Origin: an uncultured Rhodospirillales bacterium
GTDB lineage: Bacteria; Pseudomonadota; Alphaproteobacteria; Azospirillales; Azospirillaceae
NCBI GenBank assembly: GCA_903927615.1
Contig: CAIYNU010000055.1
Location: forward strand, 46,051 to 110,050
Length of the DNA: 64,000 nucleotides
Direction of reading: 5' to 3'
Of the stretch, positions 40,886-49,881 are shown piece after piece. A model generated the notes under the pieces. The model saw nothing but the letters and a program-made list of their open reading frames with translations, made no database searches and was not told the DNA's origin. The position numbers and the translations under genes were made by a program. The first letter of the stretch is position 1; the number at the start of each line of letters is the position of its first letter.

Positions 40886-42133
40886 TCAGTGGGCCAGCAG
40901 CACAATTTCGATCCGCCGGTTCCGCGCCCGGCCTTCGGGCGTGGTGTTGGCGGCGATGGGCTGAAATTCGCCGTACCCGACCGCGGCCAACCGGGTCGGC
41001 TCGACGCCGCCGGTTTGTTCGAAAAAGCGGACGACATTCACCGCCCGGGCGGCGCTCAAGGCCCAGTTGCTGCCAAAGCGGCTGGCCGGACCCAGCGGCA
41101 CGTTGTCGGTGTGGCCACCCACTTGAATCTGTAAGGTATTGACCCGGGTGGCCAGGATTTTGCCGACATTGGCCAGGACCGGCAATCCTTCGGGCCGCAG
41201 TTGATCACTGCCCGAGTCGAACAGGATGCGATCCGACAGTTCCAACACCAGCCGATCGTTGACCCGGGTCACCCCCAGCGACTTGTCGTCGATCAGCGAT
41301 TTAAGGCTGTCGGTCAGGTGCTGCTGGGTCTCCTCGATGCCGGCCAGCCGATCCAGTTCCGCCTTCTTCAGCGACTGGAACCGGGCATTTTCGGCGCTGA
41401 CATCGGCCACCTGAATCCGCAGCCGTTCCAACTCGGCCTGGGCCGCCGCCAGGTCGGCCTGGTGGCTGGCCTGTTCCCGCGCCAAGTCACTGGCCAGGGC
41501 CTTGCTTTCGGTCTCCAGGCGGGTCAACGTCGCCTGGGCCTCGGTGGCCTGCTGGGTCTGCTGTTCGGCCGTCGCCTGACTTTGCGCGAGCTTGGCCCGT
41601 ACGTCGTCAAGGGCTTGATCCATCACCACAATCCGCTGAGCCTGGCTCGCCAGGGCCTGCTCTTTGGTCGTCAGATCAGCCTGGAGCTGAGTCAGCCGTT
41701 GGGCTTGATCGGCCAGCCTGGCCTGATGGTCACTCAAGCTGGTGGTGGCCGTGGTCAGGTCCCCCTGAAGCCGGCCGATCTGGTCCCGTTGTCCCGCCAG
41801 GTCCGCTTCGTATCGGGTCGCTTGAACCGCACTGGCCTGAAGCTCGGCCTCGAGCCGGACCACCCGCTCACCCTGGGCCGCCGCCTGCCGGGCGCTTTCG
41901 GAGAGGTCCGTTTGCAGCCGGGCCAACACCGCCTCCTGGCTACTGGCGTGCTCCACCAGGGTCCGATTCTCGGTGGCCGCGGTCGCCAACTGGCCCTTGA
42001 GGTTGGCCAAATCCTCGGGACTGATCAACGAACTCGATACGGCGTAGAACAGCACAATCAGAAACAGCACGTCGATCAGCGGCGCCAGTTCCAGGGTCAC
42101 ATCGGGCTCGATCAACAGCTCGCTGAGCTTCAT
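40886..42133 (-). CDS. ExbD-like, long coiled-coil, OmpA-domain fusion protein
   Basis: 415 residues. N-terminus like ExbD/TolR/MotB: a cytoplasmic start, then LAPLIDVLFLIVLFYAVSSS with the conserved helix Asp expected to conduct protons. About 220 residues of Gln/Ala-rich coiled coil follow (roughly 45-265). The C-terminus is an OmpA-like domain (DRILFDSGSDQLRPEG, VGGHTDNVPLG, NRRIEIVL) that should bind peptidoglycan. MotB and ZorB have a similar plan, but the coiled coil is unusually long. With the next gene it looks like a stator unit anchored to the cell wall. Confidence 0.85.
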   Translation of the reverse strand: MKLSELLIEPDVTLELAPLIDVLFLIVLFYAVSSSLISPEDLANLKGQLATAATENRTLVEHASSQEAVLARLQTDLSESARQAAAQGERVVRLEAELQASAVQATRYEADLAGQRDQIGRLQGDLTTATTSLSDHQARLADQAQRLTQLQADLTTKEQALASQAQRIVVMDQALDDVRAKLAQSQATAEQQTQQATEAQATLTRLETESKALASDLAREQASHQADLAAAQAELERLRIQVADVSAENARFQSLKKAELDRLAGIEETQQHLTDSLKSLIDDKSLGVTRVNDRLVLELSDRILFDSGSDQLRPEGLPVLANVGKILATRVNTLQIQVGGHTDNVPLGPASRFGSNWALSAARAVNVVRFFEQTGGVEPTRLAAVGYGEFQPIAANTTPEGRARNRRIEIVLLAH

Positions 42134-42347
42134 GGCGACCTCCTCTCCCGGTTTGCCGCCGGCCGGCGACCGGCCAAAACGACTCGCAATTCACACGTCC
42201 CGACCTGGAAACGACCGGAACGGTGTTGTGACCACGACCCCTGGCGACGAGTCTCGCGTCGCACGATCGTGTCGATGGCACCGTACCGGTCAGGGCATGG
42301 CCCGACCCGACGGGGTTGAATGCCCCGCCGTCGTCGGAACCCTCCTC

Positions 42348-43388
42348 TTACGCCTTCAGATGCTCCAGCCGCTTCCACACGCCCTCGGCATCCCGGCGGC
42401 GCCCCACGTCGCGTTCCAACAGAAACCCCAAATTCTCCAATCCGGGGATAAAATTGGGTTCGCGCTCCAGCAACCGTTCGAAGGCGCCAATCGCCCGGGC
42501 CGGATCGCTGTCCTTCAGATCGAACCCTTCACAGGTGAACAACAACTCGGTCTTGCCGATCGCGACAACGTCACCGAACTCCAGAACGACATCTTCCGTA
42601 ACCGGGCTACCATTGCGGAGGGTGCCGTTGGTGCTGCCCGAATCCCTGAGGGTAAAGCGGTTATGCTCGTATCGCACCTCGGCATGAACCCGCGAGGCCT
42701 TGTTCTCGGCTAACATCACCCGATTGGTACTGGCGCGACCGATGGTGCATGCCTCGAAGGGCAGTTTGTATTCCTGTCCCGGCTCGGTCCCCAGCATCAC
42801 CCGCAGCACCGGCATCCCGTGGAATTGATCCTTGGGCTGAGCCGGAGGCAATCCACGGCCCAGCATCACCGTCGACTCCGCCGGCGCCTCTTCTTCCTCA
42901 ACCGCTTCCACCGGTGGGGGAGGAGGAGGGGCAGGCGCCCGAACTGGAGCCCGGACGGCGGTCCGGGGCGCGGACGCCCCCGGCATGACCGGCACCGTCT
43001 GGTCCGCTTCGTCGTTCCGGGTCGCAACCAACGGGGGGCGCTGCACCGGCTGAGGCGCCGGTTGCGGCGCGTGCTGGGGCGCGTGCTGGGGCGGCTGGGG
43101 CGCTTGCTGGGGCGGTCGCTGGGCCTGCTGAGGCGAAGAGGCGGTTGGTAAGGCCGACACGATGCGGGACAAGGCCGCCACATCGGCGCGCCACGCCGCA
43201 TACAACCGCTCACCCTCCCGATGGAGGTCGATCAGGGCGGCGGCGGCGCGCTCGGCATCGTGGGCCGCCGCACGCGCCTGCCGGGCTGCCGACAGGGCAG
43301 CCATTATCGCCAGTAGCGTTAACAAAGCGGCCACCGCCGCCACAACCCACGGAATCAAGGTCGCATTTGCACCGAACACTGCATCCAT
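42348..43388 (-). CDS. FHA-domain protein with N-terminal membrane helix and TPR-like tail
   Basis: 346 residues from ATG 43388; upstream reading is not family-like. Membrane helix near residues 8-30 (ANATLIPWVVAAVAALLTLL), a coiled segment, a long Pro/Gln/Ala linker (about 75-180), then an FHA domain (CTIGRASTNRVML, SRVHAEVRY, LRDSGSTNGTL), and a TPR-like C-terminus (DPARAIGAFERLLEREPNFI). FHA domains bind phosphothreonine peptides. It lies about 215 bases upstream of the ExbD-OmpA gene on the same strand, so it may be a regulator or scaffold of that complex. Confidence 0.82.
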   Translation of the reverse strand: MDAVFGANATLIPWVVAAVAALLTLLAIMAALSAARQARAAAHDAERAAAALIDLHREGERLYAAWRADVAALSRIVSALPTASSPQQAQRPPQQAPQPPQHAPQHAPQPAPQPVQRPPLVATRNDEADQTVPVMPGASAPRTAVRAPVRAPAPPPPPPVEAVEEEEAPAESTVMLGRGLPPAQPKDQFHGMPVLRVMLGTEPGQEYKLPFEACTIGRASTNRVMLAENKASRVHAEVRYEHNRFTLRDSGSTNGTLRNGSPVTEDVVLEFGDVVAIGKTELLFTCEGFDLKDSDPARAIGAFERLLEREPNFIPGLENLGFLLERDVGRRRDAEGVWKRLEHLKA

Positions 43389-43620
43389 CTTTATTTCCCC
43401 CGCCAGAATGTCCGCGTCTTCGGGACACCATGTTAGCAAAATCACCGATCCTGTCACGGCACAAACGCGAGTCCCGACGACATCGATCGGGTTATTGACG
43501 AAAGCCGACCGATACGACATCACCCGGCGTCACGTTCGCCGACACCGGTCCGGCCGATCCCGTCCCGGGCCACCGCGCTTTTCCGGTGTTCCTCAATACC
43601 GCCCCGCACGCATCAGCACC

Positions 43621-44076
43621 ATGACCGACATCCGATTTTATCACCTACAGCGCAAGACTTTGGAACAGACGCTGCCCCCCCTGCTCCAAAAGATTCTGGA
43701 GCGGGGTCTGCGGGCAGTGGTCAGGGCCGGCTCGGACGAACGGGTCGAAGCCTTCAATCAATGGCTCTGGACCTGGGACCCGGCCGCATTCCTGCCCCAT
43801 GGCAGCCGCGCCGACGGCTCGGCCGCGGACCAACCGGTCTGGCTGACCACCGCCGACGAAAACCCCAACGGCGCCCAAGTGCTGGTCCTGACCGACGGCG
43901 CCACCACCGGAACCACCGAAACCGAGGCTTTTGCCCTGATCTGTGATCTGTTCGACGGCAACGACGCCGCCGCGGTCGCAGCCGCCCGACACCGCTGGCG
44001 AAGCTGCAAGTCCGCCGGCCATCAACTCACCTACTGGCAACAGTCGGCCCAAGGCGGATGGGAGCGAAAGGCTTGA
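43621..44076 (+). CDS. holC: DNA polymerase III subunit chi
   Basis: 151 residues from ATG 43621. MTDIRFYHLQRKTLEQTLPPLLQ and RAVVRAGSDERVEAFNQWLW, then FLPHGS fit the HolC pattern, and the C-terminus (YWQQSAQGGWERKA) is its usual ending. Chi links the clamp loader to single-strand-binding protein. It starts opposite to the FHA gene and is followed by an unrelated sensor kinase. Confidence 0.9.
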   Translation: MTDIRFYHLQRKTLEQTLPPLLQKILERGLRAVVRAGSDERVEAFNQWLWTWDPAAFLPHGSRADGSAADQPVWLTTADENPNGAQVLVLTDGATTGTTETEAFALICDLFDGNDAAAVAAARHRWRSCKSAGHQLTYWQQSAQGGWERKA

Positions 44077-44175
44077 AGGAGCCCCCAACCCGCGGAATCC
44101 GGAATAAAGCTTTTGAGTTCCCGGTCGTTTTTCGCGAAAGTGTGACTCTGGGGGTCGCGCCCGGCCGCGCGGACC

Positions 44176-45405
44176 ATGATGGATAAGCGTCCGATGATCA
44201 CAGAAGAAATCAACCGCGAAACAAAGGACGCCGCGATCCTGATCGTTGACGACAACGGATCCAACGTCGACCTGTTGCGCGAAATTCTGCGTCACCAGGG
44301 CTATACCCAGGTTCGAGGCGAAACCGACCCGCGGCTGATTCCCGACCTGTGCCGGGCCACCCGGTACGACATCCTGTTGCTGGACATCCGCATGCCGCAT
44401 ATCAACGGCTTTCAGTTGATCGAGCTGCTGCGTCCGATTTTCGCCGATGATTATGTCCCGATCCTGGTCCTGACCGCTCAGACCGACCAGGAAACGCGCC
44501 GCAAATCCTTGGAGGTGGGCGCCAGCGACTTCCTGACCAAGCCCTTCGTCGCTTGGGAATTACTTCAGCGCGTCGGCAATATGTTACAAATTCGCATGCT
44601 CTACAAGAAAACCCGGGAACAGAATCGGGAGCTGGAGCAACGGGTGACCGAACGGACTCGGGAGCTGACCGAGGCCCTGGCCGCCACCCGCAAGGCCGAC
44701 CGCGCCAAGCTCGACTTTCTGTCGGTGGTGAGTCACGAGCTGCGCACGCCGTTGAACGCCATCATCGGCTTTTCCGAGATGATCTCGGCTCATGACGACA
44801 AGCCGCAGATTCCCGCCGATTATCTCGACTACGCCAGACTGATCGAGGAAAGCGGCAAACACCTGCTCGATATGGTCAACCGCATCCTCGACTACACCAA
44901 GGGCTCGACGGGCGCGGTCAATGTCGAGGACCGGCCGGTGGCGCTGCGTGATCTCGTGAGCCGCTGCATCAGCCTGCTGATGCCCAAGGCCGCTGCCAAG
45001 ACCGTATCGGTGATCCTGGAACCGTCACCCCCCCTGTGGGTTCGGGGTGACGAGCGCCGGCTGCGCGAAGTGGTCCTGTCGATCCTCGACAACGCCATCA
45101 AGTTCAATGCCGTAAACGGCAAGGTGACGATCAGCTTGAGCGACAGCCTGACCGGACCGGTGGTCACCATCGCCGACAATGGTCCGGGGATCGCCCCGGA
45201 CATTCGTGCGCGCATCTTCGATCCGTTTACCCAGGGCGAGGGGTCCCTGGACCGTCGCCACGACGGCATCGGCCTGGGCCTGCCCATCGTCCAACGGCAC
45301 ACCCAGCACCATGGCGGCCGGGTGGAGCTGGACAGCGAACCGGGCTGCGGAACCACCGTCCGCGTCTGTTTGCCCGCCGAACGGCGGCTTGACCGGGGCG
45401 GGTAA
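44176..45405 (+). CDS. Receiver-histidine kinase hybrid (REC-HisKA-HATPase), cytoplasmic
   Basis: 409 residues. N-terminal receiver (AILIVDDNGSNVD, acceptor in LLLDIRMPHINGF, DFLTKPF), a coiled linker, HisKA with acceptor in VVSHELRTPLNAIIGFSE, and an ATPase with LDNAIKF, DNGPGIAP and GIGLGLPIVQRH. No membrane helix or input domain, so signal enters by phosphorylation of its receiver or by a partner protein. No cognate regulator is adjacent; the next gene is an SDR 150 bases away. Confidence 0.9.
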   Translation: MMDKRPMITEEINRETKDAAILIVDDNGSNVDLLREILRHQGYTQVRGETDPRLIPDLCRATRYDILLLDIRMPHINGFQLIELLRPIFADDYVPILVLTAQTDQETRRKSLEVGASDFLTKPFVAWELLQRVGNMLQIRMLYKKTREQNRELEQRVTERTRELTEALAATRKADRAKLDFLSVVSHELRTPLNAIIGFSEMISAHDDKPQIPADYLDYARLIEESGKHLLDMVNRILDYTKGSTGAVNVEDRPVALRDLVSRCISLLMPKAAAKTVSVILEPSPPLWVRGDERRLREVVLSILDNAIKFNAVNGKVTISLSDSLTGPVVTIADNGPGIAPDIRARIFDPFTQGEGSLDRRHDGIGLGLPIVQRHTQHHGGRVELDSEPGCGTTVRVCLPAERRLDRGG

Positions 45406-45555
45406 GGGTCATCCCGACGCACCGGGCACCGACCGCCGAAGCGTGACCTTGGGCCGGGAAACCTCGGCTCCCCAACCCGGGGCTGGACGGTTGCCGCGCG
45501 GCCGTGCCAAGCTGGGGGTCTTGTTTGCCTCCCGAAGTCAGAGGACCCTCGCCCC

Positions 45556-46302
45556 ATGCGCCTTGCCGGAAAGATTGCCGTCGTCACCGGAGCCAGTCGC
45601 GGCATCGGCCGTGACATTGCCCTGGAATTCGCCCGCCAGGGCGCCCTGTTGGCGGTGGGCTATGCCGAACGGCAGGACAAGGCCCAAGCGGTGGTGGCCG
45701 AAATTGCGGCCCTGGGCGGCCAGGCGATGGCGGTGGCACTGGATGTCCGCAACCGGGACCAGATTCGCGCGGGCTTTGCCGAGATCGTGCGCACGTTCGG
45801 CGGCATTGACATTCTGGTCAACAACGCCGGGATCAACGAACGCTGCACCTTTCAGGAGATGACCGACGACAGCTGGGACCGGATCATGACGGTCAACCTC
45901 AAGGGGCCGTTCATCTGTTGCCAGGAGGTCTTCCCCCACCTGATCGCCCGGGGCGGCGGCCGGATCGTCAATATCAGCTCGGTGGCCGGCGAATATCATG
46001 GACCCAAGACCGTCCATTACGCGGTGTCCAAGGCCGGACTCAACAGCCTGACCAAAGTGGTCGCGCGCTATGGCGCCGAGCACAACATCCTGGTCAACGC
46101 CGTGGCACCCGGCATCATGCTGACCGACCAGACCGCCGACGAGTTGGCCTCGCCGGCGGGCGCCCGGATCGTCGAGATGACCCTGCTGAAGCGCGCGGGA
46201 ACCCTCGCCGACGTGGCCTCGGCCTGTGTGTTTCTGGCCTCGGATGAACAGAATTACATGACCGGCCAAGTCTTGAGCGTCAGCGGCGGCGCTGTGCTCT
46301 GA
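45556..46302 (+). CDS. Short-chain dehydrogenase/reductase (FabG-like)
   Basis: 248 residues. Classical SDR: cofactor motif VVTGASRGIGRDIA, NNAGINE, catalytic Ser in NISSVAGEYHG and Tyr-x3-Lys in VHYAVSKAGL. The start is not tied to fatty-acid genes; the next gene (30 bases later) is an HpcH/HpaI aldolase and then a glycosyltransferase. I infer a role in making a sugar or keto-acid intermediate for that operon, not fatty-acid synthesis. Confidence 0.88.
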   Translation: MRLAGKIAVVTGASRGIGRDIALEFARQGALLAVGYAERQDKAQAVVAEIAALGGQAMAVALDVRNRDQIRAGFAEIVRTFGGIDILVNNAGINERCTFQEMTDDSWDRIMTVNLKGPFICCQEVFPHLIARGGGRIVNISSVAGEYHGPKTVHYAVSKAGLNSLTKVVARYGAEHNILVNAVAPGIMLTDQTADELASPAGARIVEMTLLKRAGTLADVASACVFLASDEQNYMTGQVLSVSGGAVL

Positions 46303-46331
46303 ACATCCCGGCAAGCGGAGACCAAAACGGC

Positions 46332-47105
46332 ATGGACGCACGCGAATTCAAAGCCCGGCTGAAGCGTCGGCAACCAGTCATCGGGACCTGGAGCCACCTG
46401 CCCCATCCGACCGTGGTCGAGATCATCGGCGCTGCCGGCCTCGACTTCATCGTATTCGACCTGGAACACGGTCCGCACAGCTTCGGCGACCTGCCGGCGC
46501 TCTATCTGGCCGCCGAAAGCCAGGGCATGGTGCCGATCACCCGGGTCCCGGGTCCCGACAACAGCAACATCCTGCGCTGCCTGGATTCCGGCACCAAGGG
46601 CGTGATGGTCCCCCATGTCGAAGACGCGGTCGCCGCGGCCCGCGCCCTCGAGTCCATGGTGTACGGCCCCTCGTCACGCAACCGCGGGGTGGCGACCCTG
46701 ACCCGGGCCTCGATGTTCGACGGCCGTCACGAACGCGCCCATCTCGACGGCCAGAACCCGCTGATCACCTCGATTCTGATGGTCGAGGACGGCGGGGCGC
46801 TGGACGATCTCGACGCCATCTGCGCCCTGCCCGGCCTGGATGTGCTGTTCATCGGCATCTATGACCTGTCCCAAAGCCTGGGGCTCCGCGGCAGCCTCGA
46901 CGATCCGGGCTTCCAACGCCTGTTTACCGACGCCGTCCGCCGCATCACCGACCACGGCATTACCGTCGGCTGTTACGCGGCCACCCCGGTTGCCGCCAAA
47001 CGTCTGCTCGATCTCGGCATCGGGTTCATCACCCTGTGTGTGGACGGCGCCATGCTGCGCCGATCCTACGAACAGGCTTTGGCCGAACTCGCGTCCCTGA
47101 CCTGA
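46332..47105 (+). CDS. HpcH/HpaI-type class II aldolase
   Basis: 257 residues. Phosphoenolpyruvate/pyruvate-binding barrel: GTWSHLPHPTVVEIIGAAGL, FDLEHGPHSFGDL, ITRVPGPD, GVMVPHVED, metal Glu in LMVEDGGALDDLD and Asp in IYDLSQSLG. The family cleaves or forms 2-keto-4-hydroxy acids from pyruvate and an aldehyde. The SDR is 30 bases upstream; the glycosyltransferase follows 13 bases after its stop. The aldehyde substrate cannot be told. Confidence 0.9.
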   Translation: MDAREFKARLKRRQPVIGTWSHLPHPTVVEIIGAAGLDFIVFDLEHGPHSFGDLPALYLAAESQGMVPITRVPGPDNSNILRCLDSGTKGVMVPHVEDAVAAARALESMVYGPSSRNRGVATLTRASMFDGRHERAHLDGQNPLITSILMVEDGGALDDLDAICALPGLDVLFIGIYDLSQSLGLRGSLDDPGFQRLFTDAVRRITDHGITVGCYAATPVAAKRLLDLGIGFITLCVDGAMLRRSYEQALAELASLT

Positions 47106-47118
47106 AAGTATCCTGTTG

Positions 47119-48522
47119 ATGCCCGCGCCTCGCGTTTCTGTGATCATCCGGACCCGGAACGAAGAATCCTGGGTCGGCCATTGCCTCGATATGGTGTTCG
47201 CCCAGGATTATCCCGATTTTGAAGTGATACTGGTCGATAATAACAGCACCGACCATACGCTCCAAGTCATCCGGCGCTACCCGGTCAGCCAGGTGGTGAC
47301 CATTGACGCCTACAAACCCGGGCTATCGCTGAATCTGGGCATCCGCGCCAGCACCGGCGCCCTGATCGCGTGTCTGTCATCCCACTGCATTCCCCAGCGC
47401 ACCGACTGGCTGTCGTCCCTGGTCGCGGGCTTGGACGACCCCAGCATCGCCGGTGTCTATGGCCGTCAGTTGCCCTTGGCCTTCAGCGGTGCCGTCGACA
47501 AACGCGATTTGTTGACGGTGTTCGGACTCGACCGCCGGGTTCAGACCCGCGACTACTTCTTCCACAACGCCAACAGCATGATCCGGCGGGACGTGTGGGA
47601 ACAATTCCCGTTTGACGAGCAACTGACCAACATTGAGGACCGTTACTGGGGCAAGGCGGTGACCGAGGCCGGCTGGCGTTTGCTCTACGAGCCCGAGGCC
47701 GCGGTTTATCACCATCACGGCATCAACCAGGCCAATGACGGCGAGCGCGCCGGCGGCGTTTCCGCGATGCTGGACCTGTTGGAACGGGATCTGGTCACGG
47801 CGCTGCCCGACAGCCTCAAGCCCGAGAACTGCAATGTGGTGGCGGTGGCCCCGGTGCTGGGCGAACCCCGGGACCTTCAGGGCATGGATCTGCTGGCGGG
47901 CCTGCTGCGCCAACTTGGGCAAGCCGGTTACGTCCGCTCGATCTACACCTTTTCCGAGAGTGACGCCGTCCGCGAGACCACCGAGCGCGCCGGTGCCCGC
48001 TTTATCCGCCGCCCCGAGGCCCTGCGCGCCCGTGATCGGACGCTGGGCGAAGTCCTGCAACATGCCCTGGCCGAGATCGAACGGGGCGGTGACTATCCCC
48101 AGACGGTCCTGTACGTCAATTATCTGTGTCCGTTCCGGCCGCCGAGCCTGTTCGACGAACTGGTGACCGAACAGCAATACAAGGGCCTGGACACGGTGTT
48201 CCCCGGGTTCATCGACTACAATGACCACTGGGCCAACGCCGCCCCCGGCACCTACCGCCGCATCACCGAAAGCATCCGCCCCGGCCCCGACCAGCCGGCA
48301 CTCTACCGTTCGTTGTATGGACTGGGTTGCGCCACCAAGGCCTCGGTGGTCCGGCGCGGCCAGTTGCTGGGCGAGCGCGTCGGCATCCTGCCCATTCACG
48401 ACCACATCTACACGCTTCGCTGCACCGACCGCCGCCCCGAGCCCAGTCCGCCGTCGTTACGCGACAGCCAGTCCCCGGTGGGTTGGACCGCCGAGTTGTT
48501 CCTACGGGAATTCCGGCCGTAG
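47119..48522 (+). CDS. GT2 glycosyltransferase fused to a cytidylyltransferase-like domain
   Basis: 467 residues from ATG 47119 (TTG 47116 also possible). Residues 1-220 are a GT2 domain (VIIRTRNEESWVGHCLDMVF, VILVDNNSTDHT, SHCIPQ, FDEQLTNIEDRYWGK). Residues ~235-450 resemble the CMP-sugar (NeuA/KdsB) fold, but the usual N-terminal R-x-G-S-K signature is replaced (VAVAPVLGEPRDLQGM), so this part may not bind nucleotide or may be divergent. The aldolase ends 13 bases upstream. I infer synthesis and attachment of an unusual sugar, perhaps to surface glycans or flagellin. Confidence 0.75.
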   Translation: MPAPRVSVIIRTRNEESWVGHCLDMVFAQDYPDFEVILVDNNSTDHTLQVIRRYPVSQVVTIDAYKPGLSLNLGIRASTGALIACLSSHCIPQRTDWLSSLVAGLDDPSIAGVYGRQLPLAFSGAVDKRDLLTVFGLDRRVQTRDYFFHNANSMIRRDVWEQFPFDEQLTNIEDRYWGKAVTEAGWRLLYEPEAAVYHHHGINQANDGERAGGVSAMLDLLERDLVTALPDSLKPENCNVVAVAPVLGEPRDLQGMDLLAGLLRQLGQAGYVRSIYTFSESDAVRETTERAGARFIRRPEALRARDRTLGEVLQHALAEIERGGDYPQTVLYVNYLCPFRPPSLFDELVTEQQYKGLDTVFPGFIDYNDHWANAAPGTYRRITESIRPGPDQPALYRSLYGLGCATKASVVRRGQLLGERVGILPIHDHIYTLRCTDRRPEPSPPSLRDSQSPVGWTAELFLREFRP

Positions 48523-48867
48523 CGACCAAACCAGGCCGGGTGCCAAAACCTCACCGGTTCCAAGACACCGAACCCCGCCATGACGGGGTTCGGCCGCCAG
48601 ACCGACCCCGGCGCCAGAGTCCCGGAACGTGGGTATTCGACAAAAACCGAGCGCCTCGAACCACCCTCAACCATGCTTTTCCGCTCGGAAATCTGCCCTT
48701 TGGCGTCGGCGCCGGCGCGTTGTACGGAACAACATTCGATCGTCAGGGGATCGAATCAACATGATATCTCTTGCAAGTACCGGTCTCTTGTGATCTCATC
48801 AACAGACCGTCGGCAGGTACCTTCACGGTGGGCCGCACGGAGTTATCGGATATATCGGAGACCTGGG
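48523..48867. other. 345-base intergenic region before the cold-shock gene
   Basis: It contains the 10-bp inverted repeat at 48568-48593 and then a long leader in front of the cold-shock gene, as is usual for cspA-type genes, whose long 5' UTRs control translation. No ORF here looks real. A CGGAG ribosome-binding site is at the right end. Confidence 0.5.
48568..48593. terminator. Inverted repeat (10-bp stem) after the glycosyltransferase gene
   Basis: CCGAACCCCG and CGGGGTTCGG flank a 6-base loop, a perfect 10-bp stem 46 bases past the stop of the glycosyltransferase gene. No T-run follows, so intrinsic termination is uncertain; it could stabilise the transcript 3' end instead. Confidence 0.45.
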
Positions 48868-49077
48868 ATGCCGAGTGGCATTGTGAAGTGGTTCAACAGC
48901 AGCAAGGGTTACGGTTTCATTCAGCCGGATGGGGGTGGAGCCGACGTGTTCGTCCATATCTCTGCGGTTGAACGTGCCGGGCTCGGCAACCTGAGCGAAG
49001 GGCAGAGACTTTCGTTCGATGCACAGCGCGACCCGAAGAAGGGAAAGTCGTCGGCGGAGAATCTTAAGGCAATCTAG
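48868..49077 (+). CDS. Cold-shock protein (CspA family)
   Basis: 69 residues from ATG 48868; the frame extends upstream, but the short form is the standard single cold-shock domain: GIVKWFNSSKGYGFIQPDGG with the RNA-binding motif, then DVFVHISAVERAGL. Such proteins bind single-stranded RNA/DNA as chaperones. GGAG lies before the start. A strong hairpin terminator follows. Confidence 0.93.
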   Translation: MPSGIVKWFNSSKGYGFIQPDGGGADVFVHISAVERAGLGNLSEGQRLSFDAQRDPKKGKSSAENLKAI

Positions 49078-49101
49078 CCGGCACATTGACCTGTAATGGA
49101 T

Positions 49102-49126
49102 GGGGCGCCCACGAGGCGCCCCTTTT
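49102..49126 (+). terminator. Intrinsic terminator of the cold-shock gene
   Basis: GGGGCGCC (49102-49109), a 5-base loop CACGA, GGCGCCCC (49115-49122) and then TTTT. A perfect 8-bp GC stem followed by a short T-run, 24 bases after the stop. Confidence 0.85.
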
Positions 49127-49361
49127 CATGTCCGCGCCCCGCACCCGGGCGGAACCGCGAGCCGGACCGCGGGGTCGGTTATCCTGAGAGCCGGGCACCG
49201 ACGGGCGGCGGGGTCGACGTTCTGTGACGATGGTCTGTGCCAAGAGTCCGCGACGAGAGTCCTTGATGGCGCCGGAACGAAGACCAATCTTAGAAAGCAG
49301 AGCCAATTTATCCGGGCAATCTTATCCGCAAGAGATTGTTCCGCACCGGTGGAGGCTCGAC

Positions 49362-49760
49362 ATGGTGCCCAAACCGAACCAAGCGCGTGACAAGAATCAC
49401 CCCGCAACCGAGCTTCACGATTTCCTCGAAGCCTTTCGGCCGGACGTCGGGAAGTCCGTGGGGCCAAATCCCCATCCTGTTGGCGCCGGCACCTCGGGAC
49501 TTCACGACCACTGGGCGGTCTCCCGTCCCGACAGCCGCAGCGCCCGCGACTGGCGCCAGGAATGGCAGGCCCAACATCGCCCGGCGCTGCAACAGCCTCA
49601 AAACCCGAAGGTTCTGTGGCTGAGCCTGGCTCTGGTGATCGCTGTCCTGTTGTCGGTCTACGGTGTCTGGCGGATTGATCAGGCGGTCCACGAGCATGCC
49701 ATCCCGTCGGAGATGACCGCGGACCACACTGCTCCGGCAATTCACTGGCGCGGACAGTAG
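49362..49760 (+). CDS. Hypothetical protein with one membrane helix
   Basis: 132 residues from ATG 49362, with GGAGG nine bases upstream; the frame is open to 49224 but that part lacks this. A polar N-terminal ~90 residues (Arg, His, Pro-rich) and one helix near 87-107 (VLWLSLALVIAVLLSVYGVW), then a short periplasmic or cytoplasmic tail. No family recognised. Small solitary gene between the cold-shock gene and another hypothetical. Confidence 0.55.
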   Translation: MVPKPNQARDKNHPATELHDFLEAFRPDVGKSVGPNPHPVGAGTSGLHDHWAVSRPDSRSARDWRQEWQAQHRPALQQPQNPKVLWLSLALVIAVLLSVYGVWRIDQAVHEHAIPSEMTADHTAPAIHWRGQ

Positions 49761-49881
49761 GCGGTGGTGTTTTACCGGACGTCCGGTACACTATCGCGGG
49801 GTTGGTGACCGGAACCAGCCAACCCGACACCCGCCGGCCGATACGCCTTGAACACCCAATGGCCCAGGAGAACAAGCGGCG

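Noticed and set aside
40088..42133. Zorya defence genes zorA/zorB
   Set aside because: The channel lacks the long ZorA tail and no zorC/D/E-type genes are adjacent; only a general stator resemblance.
42348..43388. FHA protein as the T6SS Fha regulator
   Set aside because: It is 28 kb from the T6SS genes and sits with ExbB/ExbD-type genes; the architecture differs.
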